Positions 16,940 to 25,619 of a stretch of DNA of 64,000 nucleotides are shown here, one piece after another. The position numbers were made by a program, and so were the translations under genes. This DNA is from Clostridia bacterium. GTDB taxonomy: Bacteria > Bacillota > Clostridia > Oscillospirales > Acutalibacteraceae. How positions within the stretch are numbered: the stretch's first letter is position 1; the number at the start of each line of letters is the position of its first letter. The notes under the pieces were generated by a model, which saw only the letters and a list, made by a program, of their open reading frames with translations, searched no databases and had not been told where the DNA came from. The stretch is from assembly GCA_900766585.1 (NCBI GenBank), contig CAAFVV010000030.1, positions 92,042-156,041 of the forward strand, in the 5' to 3' direction.

Positions 16940-17524
16940 ATGAAGGTTATCCCCGGCACAAACCTGTCCCTGCCCGATGACAAGCGCTGGGAGGCATTTT
17001 CCGTATTGGAGCCGGTATTTGCGCTGTCCGGCGGCGGTCTGCTGCTCTCCCAGGTCACGGAGATGACCGGACTTTCCCCCTCCACGATCCAGAACTGGGT
17101 CAAGCGCGGCTGGGTGGAAAATCCCGTCAACAAGCGATATGACGAACACCGTGTGGCGCGGATCCTGATCATTCACCTGCTGCGCCCGACCATGCAGCTC
17201 GAAAAGATCGTCTGTCTGATGACCTATATCAACGGGCGTGTAGACGACCGCTCCGACGACATCATCCCCGACCCCGAGCTGTTTGATATGCTTTGCGGCG
17301 CAATACTTGCCCTGTCCGATGACGACAGCTTTTCCGCCGCGGGCATCCGCCAGCTCGTGGAACAGACGGTATCCGGCTATGTCGAGCCGTTTCCCGGCGC
17401 ACGTCCCCGGTTGATGAAAGCCATTACACTGATGTTGATGAACGTTGCCGCCGCTGAGCTGATGCAAAGAGCAGGACAGATGTACGATGAGCTTATCAGC
17501 ACGAAAGGAGAGGAGAATTCATGA
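16940..17524 (+). CDS. DUF1836 protein, MerR-like helix-turn-helix
   Basis: The 194 residues have an N-terminal HTH (LLLSQVTEMTGLSPSTIQNW followed by VKRGWV) like the MerR recognition domain, and a helical C-terminal part, which matches the DUF1836 family. Probably a DNA-binding regulator. The second ATG (16940) is used because GGAGGA lies 6 nt before it but directly abuts the ATG at 16934. Its stop overlaps the NfeD-like gene start by 4 nt, making it the first gene of a three-gene operon with NfeD and flotillin. Confidence 0.85.
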   Translation: MKVIPGTNLSLPDDKRWEAFSVLEPVFALSGGGLLLSQVTEMTGLSPSTIQNWVKRGWVENPVNKRYDEHRVARILIIHLLRPTMQLEKIVCLMTYINGRVDDRSDDIIPDPELFDMLCGAILALSDDDSFSAAGIRQLVEQTVSGYVEPFPGARPRLMKAITLMLMNVAAAELMQRAGQMYDELISTKGEENS

Positions 17525-18210
17525 GCGAATGGTGGAATGCTCTGCCGGTATTGCAGCAGTTTTTCTATGTGCTTGCCATTCCCGCCACGGTTTTGCTGGT
17601 CATCCAGACCGTTATGCTGCTGATCGGAATGGGACACAGCGACAGCGATATGGATCACGACGGCGATACCGATCTCGACCATGACCTTGACCACGATCTC
17701 GATCATGATATAGATCATGGTCTTGACGGCGGTCACGATGTCGGCGCCTGTGATGCGGATCACGATTTTGACCACGGCGATACCGACGACACCGCTGTGC
17801 ATGACACGGGTCTGCGCCCGTTTTCCGTGCGCGGCATCGTGGCGTTCTTCGCCATCTGCGGCTGGACTGGCGTCGGCATGCTGGATCTCGGCCTGCCGCC
17901 GCTGATCGCCTGCCCGATCGCCTTTGTCGCCGGCGTGGCTGCCATGCTGCTGGTTGCCGGTGTGATGGCGCTGCTGACCCGGCTGCAGCAAAGCGGCAAT
18001 CTCAATATGCAGAATGCCGTCGGCCTGTCCGGCGAGGTGTACATTCCCATTCCCGAGAGCGGAAAAGGAAAGATCACCCTGATCCAGCAGGAACGCTTCA
18101 CGGAGGCCGACGCCGTCTGCCCGTCCGGCGCACTGCCAACCGGGCAGGCTGTGACCGTGATCGGCATTGCCGAAAACAATACCCTTGTCGTTCAACCGAA
18201 ATCAATATAA
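17521..18210 (+). CDS. NfeD-like membrane protein with Asp/His-rich segment
   Basis: Partner protein of flotillins (YuaF/NfeD type). The 229 residues have one N-terminal helix (about 14-37), then a striking hydrophilic segment (about 38-95) with 23 Asp and 10 His, including tandem DHDL units, then two helices (about 103-155) and a C-terminal OB-fold-like domain (LSGEVYIPIPESGKGKIT) typical of NfeD. The stop codon is embedded in the ribosome binding site of the flotillin gene. The Asp/His segment may bind divalent metals; this is inference. Confidence 0.88.
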   Translation: MSEWWNALPVLQQFFYVLAIPATVLLVIQTVMLLIGMGHSDSDMDHDGDTDLDHDLDHDLDHDIDHGLDGGHDVGACDADHDFDHGDTDDTAVHDTGLRPFSVRGIVAFFAICGWTGVGMLDLGLPPLIACPIAFVAGVAAMLLVAGVMALLTRLQQSGNLNMQNAVGLSGEVYIPIPESGKGKITLIQQERFTEADAVCPSGALPTGQAVTVIGIAENNTLVVQPKSI

Positions 18211-18223
18211 AGGAGTGTTTTGT

Positions 18224-19654
18224 ATGTCTATCCATCCCCTGATTGCGGCCGGTATTCCGGAGAGCGTGCTGATCGGCGTCATTGTTGTCGTCGTCCTGCT
18301 GTTCAGTCTGCTGCTGGTCGCCCTCTCCCGCTATCGCCGCTGCCCGTCCGACAAGATCATGGTCATCTACGGTAAGGTCGGTCAGAACAAGGACGGCTCC
18401 GCCCGTTCCGCCCGCTGCATCCACGGCGGCGCGGCAATGGTCTGGCCCGTCATTCAGGCGTATGAGTACCTCGATCTAACGCCTCTGTCCATCAGCGTCG
18501 ATCTGAAGAGCGCCCTTTCCCGCCAGAACATCCGTATCGACGTGCCTGCCCGTTTCACGGTCGGTATTTCCACCGAACCGGGCACCATGCAGAACGCCGC
18601 CGAGCGTCTGCTCGGACTGAAGCTCTCGGAGATCCAGGAGCTGTCTAAGGATATCATCTTCGGTCAGATGCGTCTGATCATCGCTACGATGGACATCGAG
18701 GAGATCAACACCGACCGTGATAAATTCCTTGCTGCTGTCTCCGCCTGCGTCGAAAGTGAGCTGCGCAAGATCGGTCTGCGGCTGATCAACGTGAACGTCA
18801 CGGATATTTCCGATGAATCCGGCTATATCGAGGCGCTCGGTAAAGAGGCTGCCGCAAAAGCCATCAACGAGGCGCGTATCTCCGTGGCAGAGCAAAATCG
18901 TGAGGGTTCCATCGGTGAAGCCAACGCTGTGCGCGATCAGCGTATCTCCGTGGCGGCTGCGAACGCCTCCGCCGTGGACGGTGAAAACACCTCCAAGGCC
19001 AATGTCGCCAAATCCGACGCTACCCGCCGTGAGCAGGAAGCCGAGGCTCTGCGCCGCGCCGTAACGGCCGAGAAGCTCGCTGAAGCCAAAGCGCGCGAGG
19101 ATTCCTATGTGGCCGAGCAGGCTGCCGAAAAGGCGCGTGCCGCCCGCGAGCTTGCCACCCAGCAAGCCGATATCATCGTCAAGGCGCAGATTGAAAAAGA
19201 GAAGCGCGTGCTGGAAGCCGAAGCCGAAGCCGAAAAGGCACGCCGGCTGGCACAGGGTGAAGCGGACGCTATCTTCGCCAAAATGGCTGCGCAGGCACGC
19301 GGTATGCAGGAGCTGCTCAGCAAGCAGGCTGCCGGTTTTGAGAGCGTGGTCAAGGCGGCAGGCGGCAGCCCCGATGCGGCGGTGCAGCTGATGCTGACCG
19401 ACAAGATCGAGGAGCTGACCCGCATCCAGGTCGATGCCATCAAGAACCTCAACATCGACAAGGTGACGGTCTGGGACAGCATGTCCGGCAAGGACGGCCG
19501 TTCCACAACGGCGGATTTTCTCTCCGGCATGATGAAGGCCGTGCCTCCGCTCAATGAGACGCTGAAAATGGCCGGCATCCAGATGCCCGCTTACCTCGGC
19601 AAAGAGATCGGGCAGGAGCCGACTGCCGCCGCAGCCGAGAAGGCCGCGGAATAA
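18224..19654 (+). CDS. floT: Flotillin family protein
   Basis: Membrane-microdomain scaffold protein. The 476 residues have an N-terminal hydrophobic hairpin (about 12-36), an SPFH/Band 7 domain (about 45-220) and a long Ala/Glu-rich coiled coil (about 225-375; AEKARAARELATQQADI and similar), then a C-terminal oligomerisation region. The ATG at 18224 follows AAAGGAG; an in-frame ATG at 18167 lies inside the upstream gene. Organisation with an NfeD-like gene matches B. subtilis yuaF-floT. Confidence 0.95.
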   Translation: MSIHPLIAAGIPESVLIGVIVVVVLLFSLLLVALSRYRRCPSDKIMVIYGKVGQNKDGSARSARCIHGGAAMVWPVIQAYEYLDLTPLSISVDLKSALSRQNIRIDVPARFTVGISTEPGTMQNAAERLLGLKLSEIQELSKDIIFGQMRLIIATMDIEEINTDRDKFLAAVSACVESELRKIGLRLINVNVTDISDESGYIEALGKEAAAKAINEARISVAEQNREGSIGEANAVRDQRISVAAANASAVDGENTSKANVAKSDATRREQEAEALRRAVTAEKLAEAKAREDSYVAEQAAEKARAARELATQQADIIVKAQIEKEKRVLEAEAEAEKARRLAQGEADAIFAKMAAQARGMQELLSKQAAGFESVVKAAGGSPDAAVQLMLTDKIEELTRIQVDAIKNLNIDKVTVWDSMSGKDGRSTTADFLSGMMKAVPPLNETLKMAGIQMPAYLGKEIGQEPTAAAAEKAAE

Positions 19655-19694
19655 TCTCCGCCTGCTCTCCCCTATTCTCTCCCCCGATAATTAT

Positions 19695-19746
19695 CCGGAT
19701 ACCGGAACGGCGCCGCACGGCTGCCGGACCGGTATCCGGTTTTTTC
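19695..19746 (+). terminator. Terminator of the DUF1836-NfeD-flotillin operon
   Basis: CCGGATACCGG (19695-19705) pairs with CCGGTATCCGG (19729-19739), with a GC-rich loop, followed by TTTTTT. Confidence 0.92.
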
Positions 19747-19782
19747 TGCCGTTTTTCAAGAGACGGCAGTGCCTTTATTGAA

Positions 19783-19818
19783 GAAAAAATCGCCCCGCCA
19801 AAAACAGCGAGGCGATCT
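19783..19818 (-). terminator. Terminator of the PBP gene
   Basis: On the minus strand GATCGCCTCGC pairs with GCGGGGCGAT (one G-U pair), followed by six T, about 20 nt after the PBP stop. The remaining 19655-19837 spacer holds only this and the flotillin terminator. Confidence 0.88.
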
Positions 19819-19837
19819 TGTTTGGCTGCCGATACCG

Positions 19838-22135
19838 TTAATTCTGATGCGCGGCAGATGACGTTGAGCCAGTCGTGCCGGAGCCGGAGGTGAACGTTGA
19901 AAACGGCGTTATCGTCGTGCTCAGGGGACTGCCGGCTGTCGACTGTGCACTGCCGGACGTTGCCGAGGATGCCGTTCCCGACCCGTGAAGTGTGCAGGGA
20001 TCCGGCATGAAATTCTCTTTATACACTCCGACATATGTGCTGGTGCAGCCCTTTGTCGCGATCATGCCGGTCTTGCGGCAATACTTGGTCTCCACAATTC
20101 CCTCAGGGCGGTCAAACGCTGCCTTGGTCTTGTTTTTGTGCAGTGCCACCATCGCCTTATTCATCAGCGGACGGGCGTATTTCTGACTGGATTTTAGGTT
20201 CTTGTTGTAGTCGTAACCAAACCAGCTGGCACCGACATAATATTTCGTACCGGCACAGAAATACACATCGCGGTCACCGTTGGCGGTACCGGACGTTGTA
20301 CCGGTCTTGGCGAAGATCTCCCATCCGGTCCAGTAACGGCGAATATCGCGGCCTGAACCGGCAGAACCGGTCACAACCTCCTGCAGCAGGCGGTTAACGA
20401 TATACGCGGAATCCGCCGAAATGGCCTGAAGAGATTTCGGCTTCTTTTCGAGCAGCATCTCATCGCCGCGGGTCACAGAATAATACGACCACGGCTCATT
20501 GTACACGCCGCCGTTGCCGAAAATCTGGTAGCCCGCGCACATCTCCTTGACGGTCACGCCCTCGGTCAGTGCGCCGAGCGCCAACGGCGCCATATCCATA
20601 TCCGTCAGCACGCGCCCGTCCTCGGTGCGGTAGGTTTTATACATGTGTGAAAAGCCGAGCGTGCCGGTCATAAAGTCAAAGCTGTTTTTCGGCGTCAGCG
20701 TCTGCAAAAGGCGCGCAGGCACGGTATTGAGCGAGTCCTGAATCGCATAGTTGAGCAGAACATCGCCGTTATCGCGCAGACTGGCACGATAGTTAGTCGG
20801 CCAGCGTCTGCCGTTGGGCAGGGTGATATAGCAGTCGCGCACAAGCGAGGAATAGTGTACCAGATTGTATTGCAGCGACAGCGCATATACCGATAACGGC
20901 TTGATCGCCGAGCCGGGCTGACGGGTCGTCTGAGTCGAGCGGTTCTGGATGCGGCTTGCGGTCTTGAGACCGCGACCGCCGATGGTCACAGCGATGCGTC
21001 CGTCATAATTCATGATGACAAGACCCGTCTGCGGATCCTCCGCATCCCCGCTGATCTTTTTCGGATAGTTGCTCTCATCCGCATAGATTTTCTCCACAGC
21101 CTCCTGCTCGGAGCGGATCTCGGCGGAATAGATGTTCAGACCGCCGTAAAATACCAGACTCTGCGCATAATTGTAGGAATAGCCGTAGGTCTCCATGAGG
21201 TCGTTGATGACATCCTCGATCACCATATCGGTGTAGTAATCGTAGACTGTACCGACGCTGGTGCGGCGCCGAAGCACATATTCCTCGCCGAGCGCCTGCT
21301 TGTATTCGTCCTCCGTGATAAACCCGCAGTCATACATTTTGGTCAGCACGAGCCGCTGACGGCGGCGCGCTGCCTCTGGGCGCTCATAGGGGTCATACAG
21401 CGACGGGTTATTGGTCACGCCCGCCATCAGCGCACATTCCGCCAGTGTGCAGTCACGCAGATCCTTATTGAAATACACATTGGCCGCGTAGCCAACACCG
21501 ACAATATTCTCCGACATCGGCATGACGTTCAAATAGGCCTCAATGATATCGTCTTTCGTATAGGAAGTGCCTTTTTCCAGCTCAAGGGACTGCAGAATTT
21601 CCGTGATCTTTGTCTCAATGCGGCGTTTTTCGGGCGAGTTATTCTCATTGAGGATCTTGATCAGCTGCTGCGTAATTGTCGAGCCGCCGAACCGGCGGTT
21701 CGAGAGCTTCAGATAATTCAGCATTTCATTGACAAACGCGGAAACAGTGCGTTTCCAGTCCACGCCGTTATGCTCCAGAAAGCGCTCGTCCTCAATGGCG
21801 ATAATCGCGTATTTCATGTAGACCGGCATATCCTCAAGCGAAGTCCAGATCTGATTTGCGCCCTGCAGCTTCAAATCCTCGACCCATTCGCCGGTCTTTT
21901 CATCCTTAATATAGATGTAGCTGCTTCCCTCCGCGCTGGCCTGATTAAGGTTCGGGAGATTCTTTGTGCCGTCAAAGTTCACGGACACGTAAATAGCCAT
22001 CACGGAAACAACCAAACTGACGGCGATCACGCCCACCAGCATAAGTGTCAATACGATCTTGGCGATCGCGCCGAGCGTTTTTCGCACGACAGCAACCGAC
22101 GGGCGGTGAAACCACTTCTTGCGGTCAGTTCCCAT
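19838..22135 (-). CDS. Class A penicillin-binding protein (glycosyltransferase/transpeptidase)
   Basis: Bifunctional peptidoglycan synthase at the outer face of the membrane. The 765 residues have a cytoplasmic start, one membrane helix (about 22-50), a GT51 domain with the catalytic EDERFLEHNGVDW and FGGSTITQQLIKI motifs, and a transpeptidase domain with SAIK (active-site Ser, in RQPGSAIKPL) and KTGTTSGT. The last ~45 residues are Ser/Thr/Gly-rich and probably disordered. AAGGAGG lies 11 nt before the ATG. Monocistronic, with its own promoter and terminator. Confidence 0.96.
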   Translation of the reverse strand: MGTDRKKWFHRPSVAVVRKTLGAIAKIVLTLMLVGVIAVSLVVSVMAIYVSVNFDGTKNLPNLNQASAEGSSYIYIKDEKTGEWVEDLKLQGANQIWTSLEDMPVYMKYAIIAIEDERFLEHNGVDWKRTVSAFVNEMLNYLKLSNRRFGGSTITQQLIKILNENNSPEKRRIETKITEILQSLELEKGTSYTKDDIIEAYLNVMPMSENIVGVGYAANVYFNKDLRDCTLAECALMAGVTNNPSLYDPYERPEAARRRQRLVLTKMYDCGFITEDEYKQALGEEYVLRRRTSVGTVYDYYTDMVIEDVINDLMETYGYSYNYAQSLVFYGGLNIYSAEIRSEQEAVEKIYADESNYPKKISGDAEDPQTGLVIMNYDGRIAVTIGGRGLKTASRIQNRSTQTTRQPGSAIKPLSVYALSLQYNLVHYSSLVRDCYITLPNGRRWPTNYRASLRDNGDVLLNYAIQDSLNTVPARLLQTLTPKNSFDFMTGTLGFSHMYKTYRTEDGRVLTDMDMAPLALGALTEGVTVKEMCAGYQIFGNGGVYNEPWSYYSVTRGDEMLLEKKPKSLQAISADSAYIVNRLLQEVVTGSAGSGRDIRRYWTGWEIFAKTGTTSGTANGDRDVYFCAGTKYYVGASWFGYDYNKNLKSSQKYARPLMNKAMVALHKNKTKAAFDRPEGIVETKYCRKTGMIATKGCTSTYVGVYKENFMPDPCTLHGSGTASSATSGSAQSTAGSPLSTTITPFSTFTSGSGTTGSTSSAAHQN

Positions 22136-22202
22136 ACGTCACTGATCCTCCTTATCCGTAAAGCCCGATTTTACGGGCTATATTTCTGCTTATACGATAT
22201 GT

Positions 22203-22231
22203 ATTTTACCTCATTTGGAGCAAAAAGTCAA
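22203..22231 (-). promoter_or_regulatory. SigA-type promoter of the PBP gene
   Basis: Minus strand: TTGACT (22226-22231), 17 nt, TAAAAT (22203-22208). A small AGCCCG/CGGGCT hairpin sits in the leader near 22165-22185. The rest of the 22136-22363 spacer has only a weak GTAAAG/CTTTAC hairpin at the end of the next gene (about 22346-22365). Confidence 0.8.
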
Positions 22232-22363
22232 ATCAAACCGCATAACTTTTTAGCTTGCAGGGAAAAACACGCTGTTACAGCTCAGTCAAACGGCGGTTTT
22301 TGTCGTTTTTCATCTGAAAACGCCCCATAATACCTGTTTTGAAAACTGTAAAGCGATTCACCT

Positions 22364-24124
22364 TTACACAGCGTCGAAAAACAATGCGTCAAACTGCGCC
22401 GTCGACTGCCGCCGCTCCTCTTCTTCGTCAAACGGCGCCCACGCCTTTTCGGGAGCTGCCATCAGCTCGCGCATACCGGCACAGATTCCGTCAGGCGTCT
22501 GATCGACCGTGATCTGCCCGCCGGGAACAGAGACGGAGGACGCGGCGGGATAATCAGACAAAACGATCGGCAGCCCCAAAATACGCGCCTCGATAACCGC
22601 CAGTCCCATCGCCTCATAGTGTGACACGAACACAAACGCATCGAAATGCTTCAAATAGGCAAACGGATTTTTCAGATCACCGGTAAACGTCACCTTATCG
22701 GCGACCGCAAGCTCTGCGGCCAATACGCGGAGCTTGTCCTCCCACTCCCCGCTGCCGATCAGCGTAAGGCGCACACGGTCGTTTTCCCTTGCCAAACGGG
22801 CAAAGGCACGGATCAGGGCATCCTGATTTTTTTCCGGTGAGAGCCGCCCCATCGTCACAAAGGAAAAACAGGCGGGATCCGGCATGGCGGCGCGAAGAGA
22901 GATACTGTTTGCGTCTCCGTCGCCGTAATACATCTTACCGTCCCGCACAAAGGTGCAATCGGCAGCCGCCTTTTGCCGGATGGCATCGGCATCGATCAAA
23001 TTATTGCAGAAAACAAAGCGGCCCTCCTGCCCGGGTAAAGCAAAATTACGGCGATTCTGCGCATAGACTGCCGCGGAAGCCGATACCACCCGGTCAAACC
23101 GCGGATACAGCTGCGTCACCACGGAGAGACCGGCGCAGAAATACCGGTAGCGGCGCTGTTTCCCCTTATCGCGGTTGGTCATATCCCGCCGGATATCGTT
23201 GTGCTGCCAGATCAGGCGGCGGGCGCACGGGATCTGCAGAAAAAGCAGCGGATAATAGGCGCCGTAGCCGGAATAATCGACCAGGGCGTCAAACTGTGCC
23301 AGACCGACCCGCCGCTTCGCCTCTCTTGCCAAAAACGCCCGCAGCGGCAGATAGGCGCGGCTGTCGGGATCGCCGCCGCGGCGCGACAGCTGCCACCAGC
23401 AAAGCCATTCCCTCAGCGTTGCCGCACGGGAACCGGACGAGGGCAGGATACGCACCCATTCCGGCAGTGAGGACAGCATGTTCCTTGCGGCGGCGGATAC
23501 ACTCTCCGGCAGCAAAAGCGTGACGTCATACCGTGCGGGGTCAAGAGAGCGCAAGCGGTATATAAGCGAGGTGGTCACACCGTTCACAGCAAGCGAACCG
23601 CCATAGATCAGCAGCCGCCGGGGCGCCATGACGCTCCGCTCCGGCGCCGAATCCGGGGCTGCTCCGCACAGCGCCTGTACGCGCATATCTTCGGCAGACC
23701 CGTCGGGTAATACGACGATCCTGCCGGAAAAGATCGGACCGACACGTTTTTGCAGCGCGGGCAGGTGCGTTTTTGCAACGACAAGCACCGCCGCCGACAA
23801 AAGCTGCGGCAGCGAAAACGCCGTGCCGCCGTCTGTCAGCATCAGCCGCAGCGATTGTCCCTCCCGTACGGAATACCAGGCGGGAAGCGGCACGGCAGAG
23901 CAGATCATTGCCGCCCGGGCCAGCTCGCGCGGCGTAAATGCCGCCGTGTGGACATCCGCCCCCGTCTGCCGCCACGCATCGGCATAGACAGGCGGCAAAT
24001 GCCGGTCGAGCAATACGCGGTTTGATTTCAGCGGTGTGCGCAGACAAAGCCGCGCATACCGGCAGGATGAAGAAAAGGGAGACAGGCGTCTCCCCATTCG
24101 TTCGATCCGACGGAATAAAGACAT
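22364..24124 (-). CDS. Glycosyltransferase, GT4-type C-terminal domain
   Basis: The C-terminal half of the 586 residues (about 200-570) is a GT-B glycosyltransferase of the group 1/GT4 type: YGGSLAVNGVTTSLIYRL nucleotide-free domain start, VTMGRLSPEKNQDALIRAF, TFTGDLKNPFAYLKHFDAFV, and the EAMGLAVIEARILGLPIV donor-binding motif. The first ~190 residues contain a TPRELARA segment and are not recognised by me. Probably adds sugars to a cell-surface polymer; donor and acceptor unknown. No transport or polymerase genes adjoin it. Confidence 0.85.
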   Translation of the reverse strand: MSLFRRIERMGRRLSPFSSSCRYARLCLRTPLKSNRVLLDRHLPPVYADAWRQTGADVHTAAFTPRELARAAMICSAVPLPAWYSVREGQSLRLMLTDGGTAFSLPQLLSAAVLVVAKTHLPALQKRVGPIFSGRIVVLPDGSAEDMRVQALCGAAPDSAPERSVMAPRRLLIYGGSLAVNGVTTSLIYRLRSLDPARYDVTLLLPESVSAAARNMLSSLPEWVRILPSSGSRAATLREWLCWWQLSRRGGDPDSRAYLPLRAFLAREAKRRVGLAQFDALVDYSGYGAYYPLLFLQIPCARRLIWQHNDIRRDMTNRDKGKQRRYRYFCAGLSVVTQLYPRFDRVVSASAAVYAQNRRNFALPGQEGRFVFCNNLIDADAIRQKAAADCTFVRDGKMYYGDGDANSISLRAAMPDPACFSFVTMGRLSPEKNQDALIRAFARLARENDRVRLTLIGSGEWEDKLRVLAAELAVADKVTFTGDLKNPFAYLKHFDAFVFVSHYEAMGLAVIEARILGLPIVLSDYPAASSVSVPGGQITVDQTPDGICAGMRELMAAPEKAWAPFDEEEERRQSTAQFDALFFDAV

Positions 24125-24165
24125 CCCGCTCCCTCCGTTTTTCTCCGGCGGCAGTTAAGTGCCGC

Positions 24166-24627
24166 TCAGCGATTTTGTTCCTTCAGCGCCCGGTCGGCTT
24201 CGCGCTTCATATCCTTGCGCGCCGCATCATCCCGCTTGTCATAGAGCTTTTTGCCGCGGCACAAACCCACCTGCAATTTAATACGGCTTCCCTTGAAATA
24301 AAGCGACAGCGGGATCAGCGTGTACCCCTGCTGCTTCATTTGTCCGAACAGGCGCAGGATATCGCGTTTGTGCACCAGCAGACGGCGCACACGCATGGGG
24401 TCACGGTTGAAGATATTTCCCTGCTCATACGGGCTGATATGCATCCCCTTGACAAACATTTCGCCGTCGTCAACAGAACACCAGGCATCCTTCAGGTTAA
24501 CTGAACCGGCGCGCACTGACTTAACCTCTGTACCGACCAGCTCAATGCCGGCTTCAAAGGATTCCTCCACAAAATAATCGTGATATGCTTTTTTATTGGT
24601 AACGATCGTCTTGAGCGATTCAGCCAA
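24166..24627 (-). CDS. smpB: SsrA-binding protein SmpB
   Basis: Binds tmRNA and brings it to stalled ribosomes (trans-translation). The 153 residues have the OB-fold signature (GIELVGTEVKSVRAGSVNLKDAW region, EMFVKGMHISPYEQGN) and a basic C-terminal tail (KRDDAARKDMKREADRALK). The TTG start at 24627 follows AGGAGGG. No tmRNA gene (ssrA) was found in this window. Confidence 0.97.
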   Translation of the reverse strand: MAESLKTIVTNKKAYHDYFVEESFEAGIELVGTEVKSVRAGSVNLKDAWCSVDDGEMFVKGMHISPYEQGNIFNRDPMRVRRLLVHKRDILRLFGQMKQQGYTLIPLSLYFKGSRIKLQVGLCRGKKLYDKRDDAARKDMKREADRALKEQNR

Positions 24628-24645
24628 CGCCGACCCCTCCTTTGC

Positions 24646-25245
24646 TCACAGCTCACTGCGCCCCTCAAGCGAACGGCGCAGCGTCACATCATCGGTATAT
24701 TCCAGATCTCCGCCCACGGGGATTCCGTAAGCCAGACGTGTGATTTTCACCTCAAAGGGACGCAGCAGCTTCGCCAGATACATGGCGGTCGCCTCTCCCT
24801 CCACAGTGGGGTTGGTCGCCATGATGATCTCGCGCACCTCAGTCTCCGCCACGCGCACAAGCAGCTGTTTAACCCGCAGCTGCTCCGGGCCGATCCCTTT
24901 CATCGGCGAGAGCGTCCCGTGCAGCACATGATAGGTACCGCGGTACTCGCCCGTGCGCTCAAACGCCGCCACGTCGCTCGGATCCTCTACCACACAGATC
25001 ACGCCGCGATCCCGGTCCGCGCTGCGGCAGACCGGACAAAGCTCGCCGTCCGTCAGATTGTGGCAGACGGCACACTCGTGAATCTTCTCCCGCGCTTCAA
25101 AAATGGCATCGGGCAGCGCCTTTGCCTCCTCATCCGGGAGGGAGAGCAGATAATACGCCAGCCGCTGTGCGGACTTATGCCCGATGCCGGGCAGCCGTTC
25201 AAGCTGTTCGGTCAGATGCGCCAGCGGCGCAACGGTATACCCCAT
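24646..25245 (-). CDS. recR: Recombination protein RecR
   Basis: RecFOR component that helps load RecA at gaps. The 199 residues show a helix-hairpin-helix (LPGIGHKSAQRLAYY), a four-cysteine zinc finger (CAVCHNLTDGELCPVC) and a Toprim domain (GVICVVEDPSDVAAFERTGEY region, ATNPTVEGEATAMYL). It lies 3 nt after ybaB, the usual dnaX-ybaB-recR order. Confidence 0.98.
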   Translation of the reverse strand: MGYTVAPLAHLTEQLERLPGIGHKSAQRLAYYLLSLPDEEAKALPDAIFEAREKIHECAVCHNLTDGELCPVCRSADRDRGVICVVEDPSDVAAFERTGEYRGTYHVLHGTLSPMKGIGPEQLRVKQLLVRVAETEVREIIMATNPTVEGEATAMYLAKLLRPFEVKITRLAYGIPVGGDLEYTDDVTLRRSLEGRSEL

Positions 25246-25248
25246 AGG

Positions 25249-25596
25249 TCAGAACAGGCCGGGCATGGACATGCCGCCCGTCAGCTTGTTCATCTCGGTC
25301 TGTGAGGTCTCCGCCGCCTGGCGGATCGCCTCGTTCACGGCGGCGCGCACCAGATCGGCGAGCATTTCGACATCATCGGGATCCACAACGTCCTGGCGGA
25401 TCTCGAGTTTAGTCAGCTCATGGGTGCCGTTCACGGTTGCCGTAACCGCGCCGCCGCCGGCGTTGGCGGTATATTCGCGGGCATTTAGATCCTCCTGCAG
25501 CGCCGCCATGTCCTCCTGCATCTTCTGCGCCTGACGGATCATGGACTGCATATTGCCGGGACCTTTTCCCATCCCCTGCGGTAATCTGGCTTTCAT
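25249..25596 (-). CDS. Nucleoid-associated protein, YbaB/EbfC family
   Basis: The 115 residues have the Met/Gln-rich start (MGKGPGNMQSMIRQAQKMQED), a central GGGAVTATVNGTHELTKLEI beta sheet and a C-terminal helix, which is the YbaB/EbfC dimer fold that binds DNA nonspecifically. It is located between dnaX and recR, as in most bacteria. Confidence 0.97.
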   Translation of the reverse strand: MKARLPQGMGKGPGNMQSMIRQAQKMQEDMAALQEDLNAREYTANAGGGAVTATVNGTHELTKLEIRQDVVDPDDVEMLADLVRAAVNEAIRQAAETSQTEMNKLTGGMSMPGLF

Positions 25597-25619
25597 TATA
25601 GCTTCCTGCCTTTCGGTAT

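Noticed and set aside
17660..17725. Tandem GATCTCGACCATGA-like repeats considered as CRISPR or minisatellite
   Set aside because: Short, irregular and in frame with the Asp/His segment of the NfeD-like protein; no spacers.
22165..22185. Leader hairpin of the PBP gene considered as a riboswitch
   Set aside because: Only a 6-bp stem with no conserved aptamer core.
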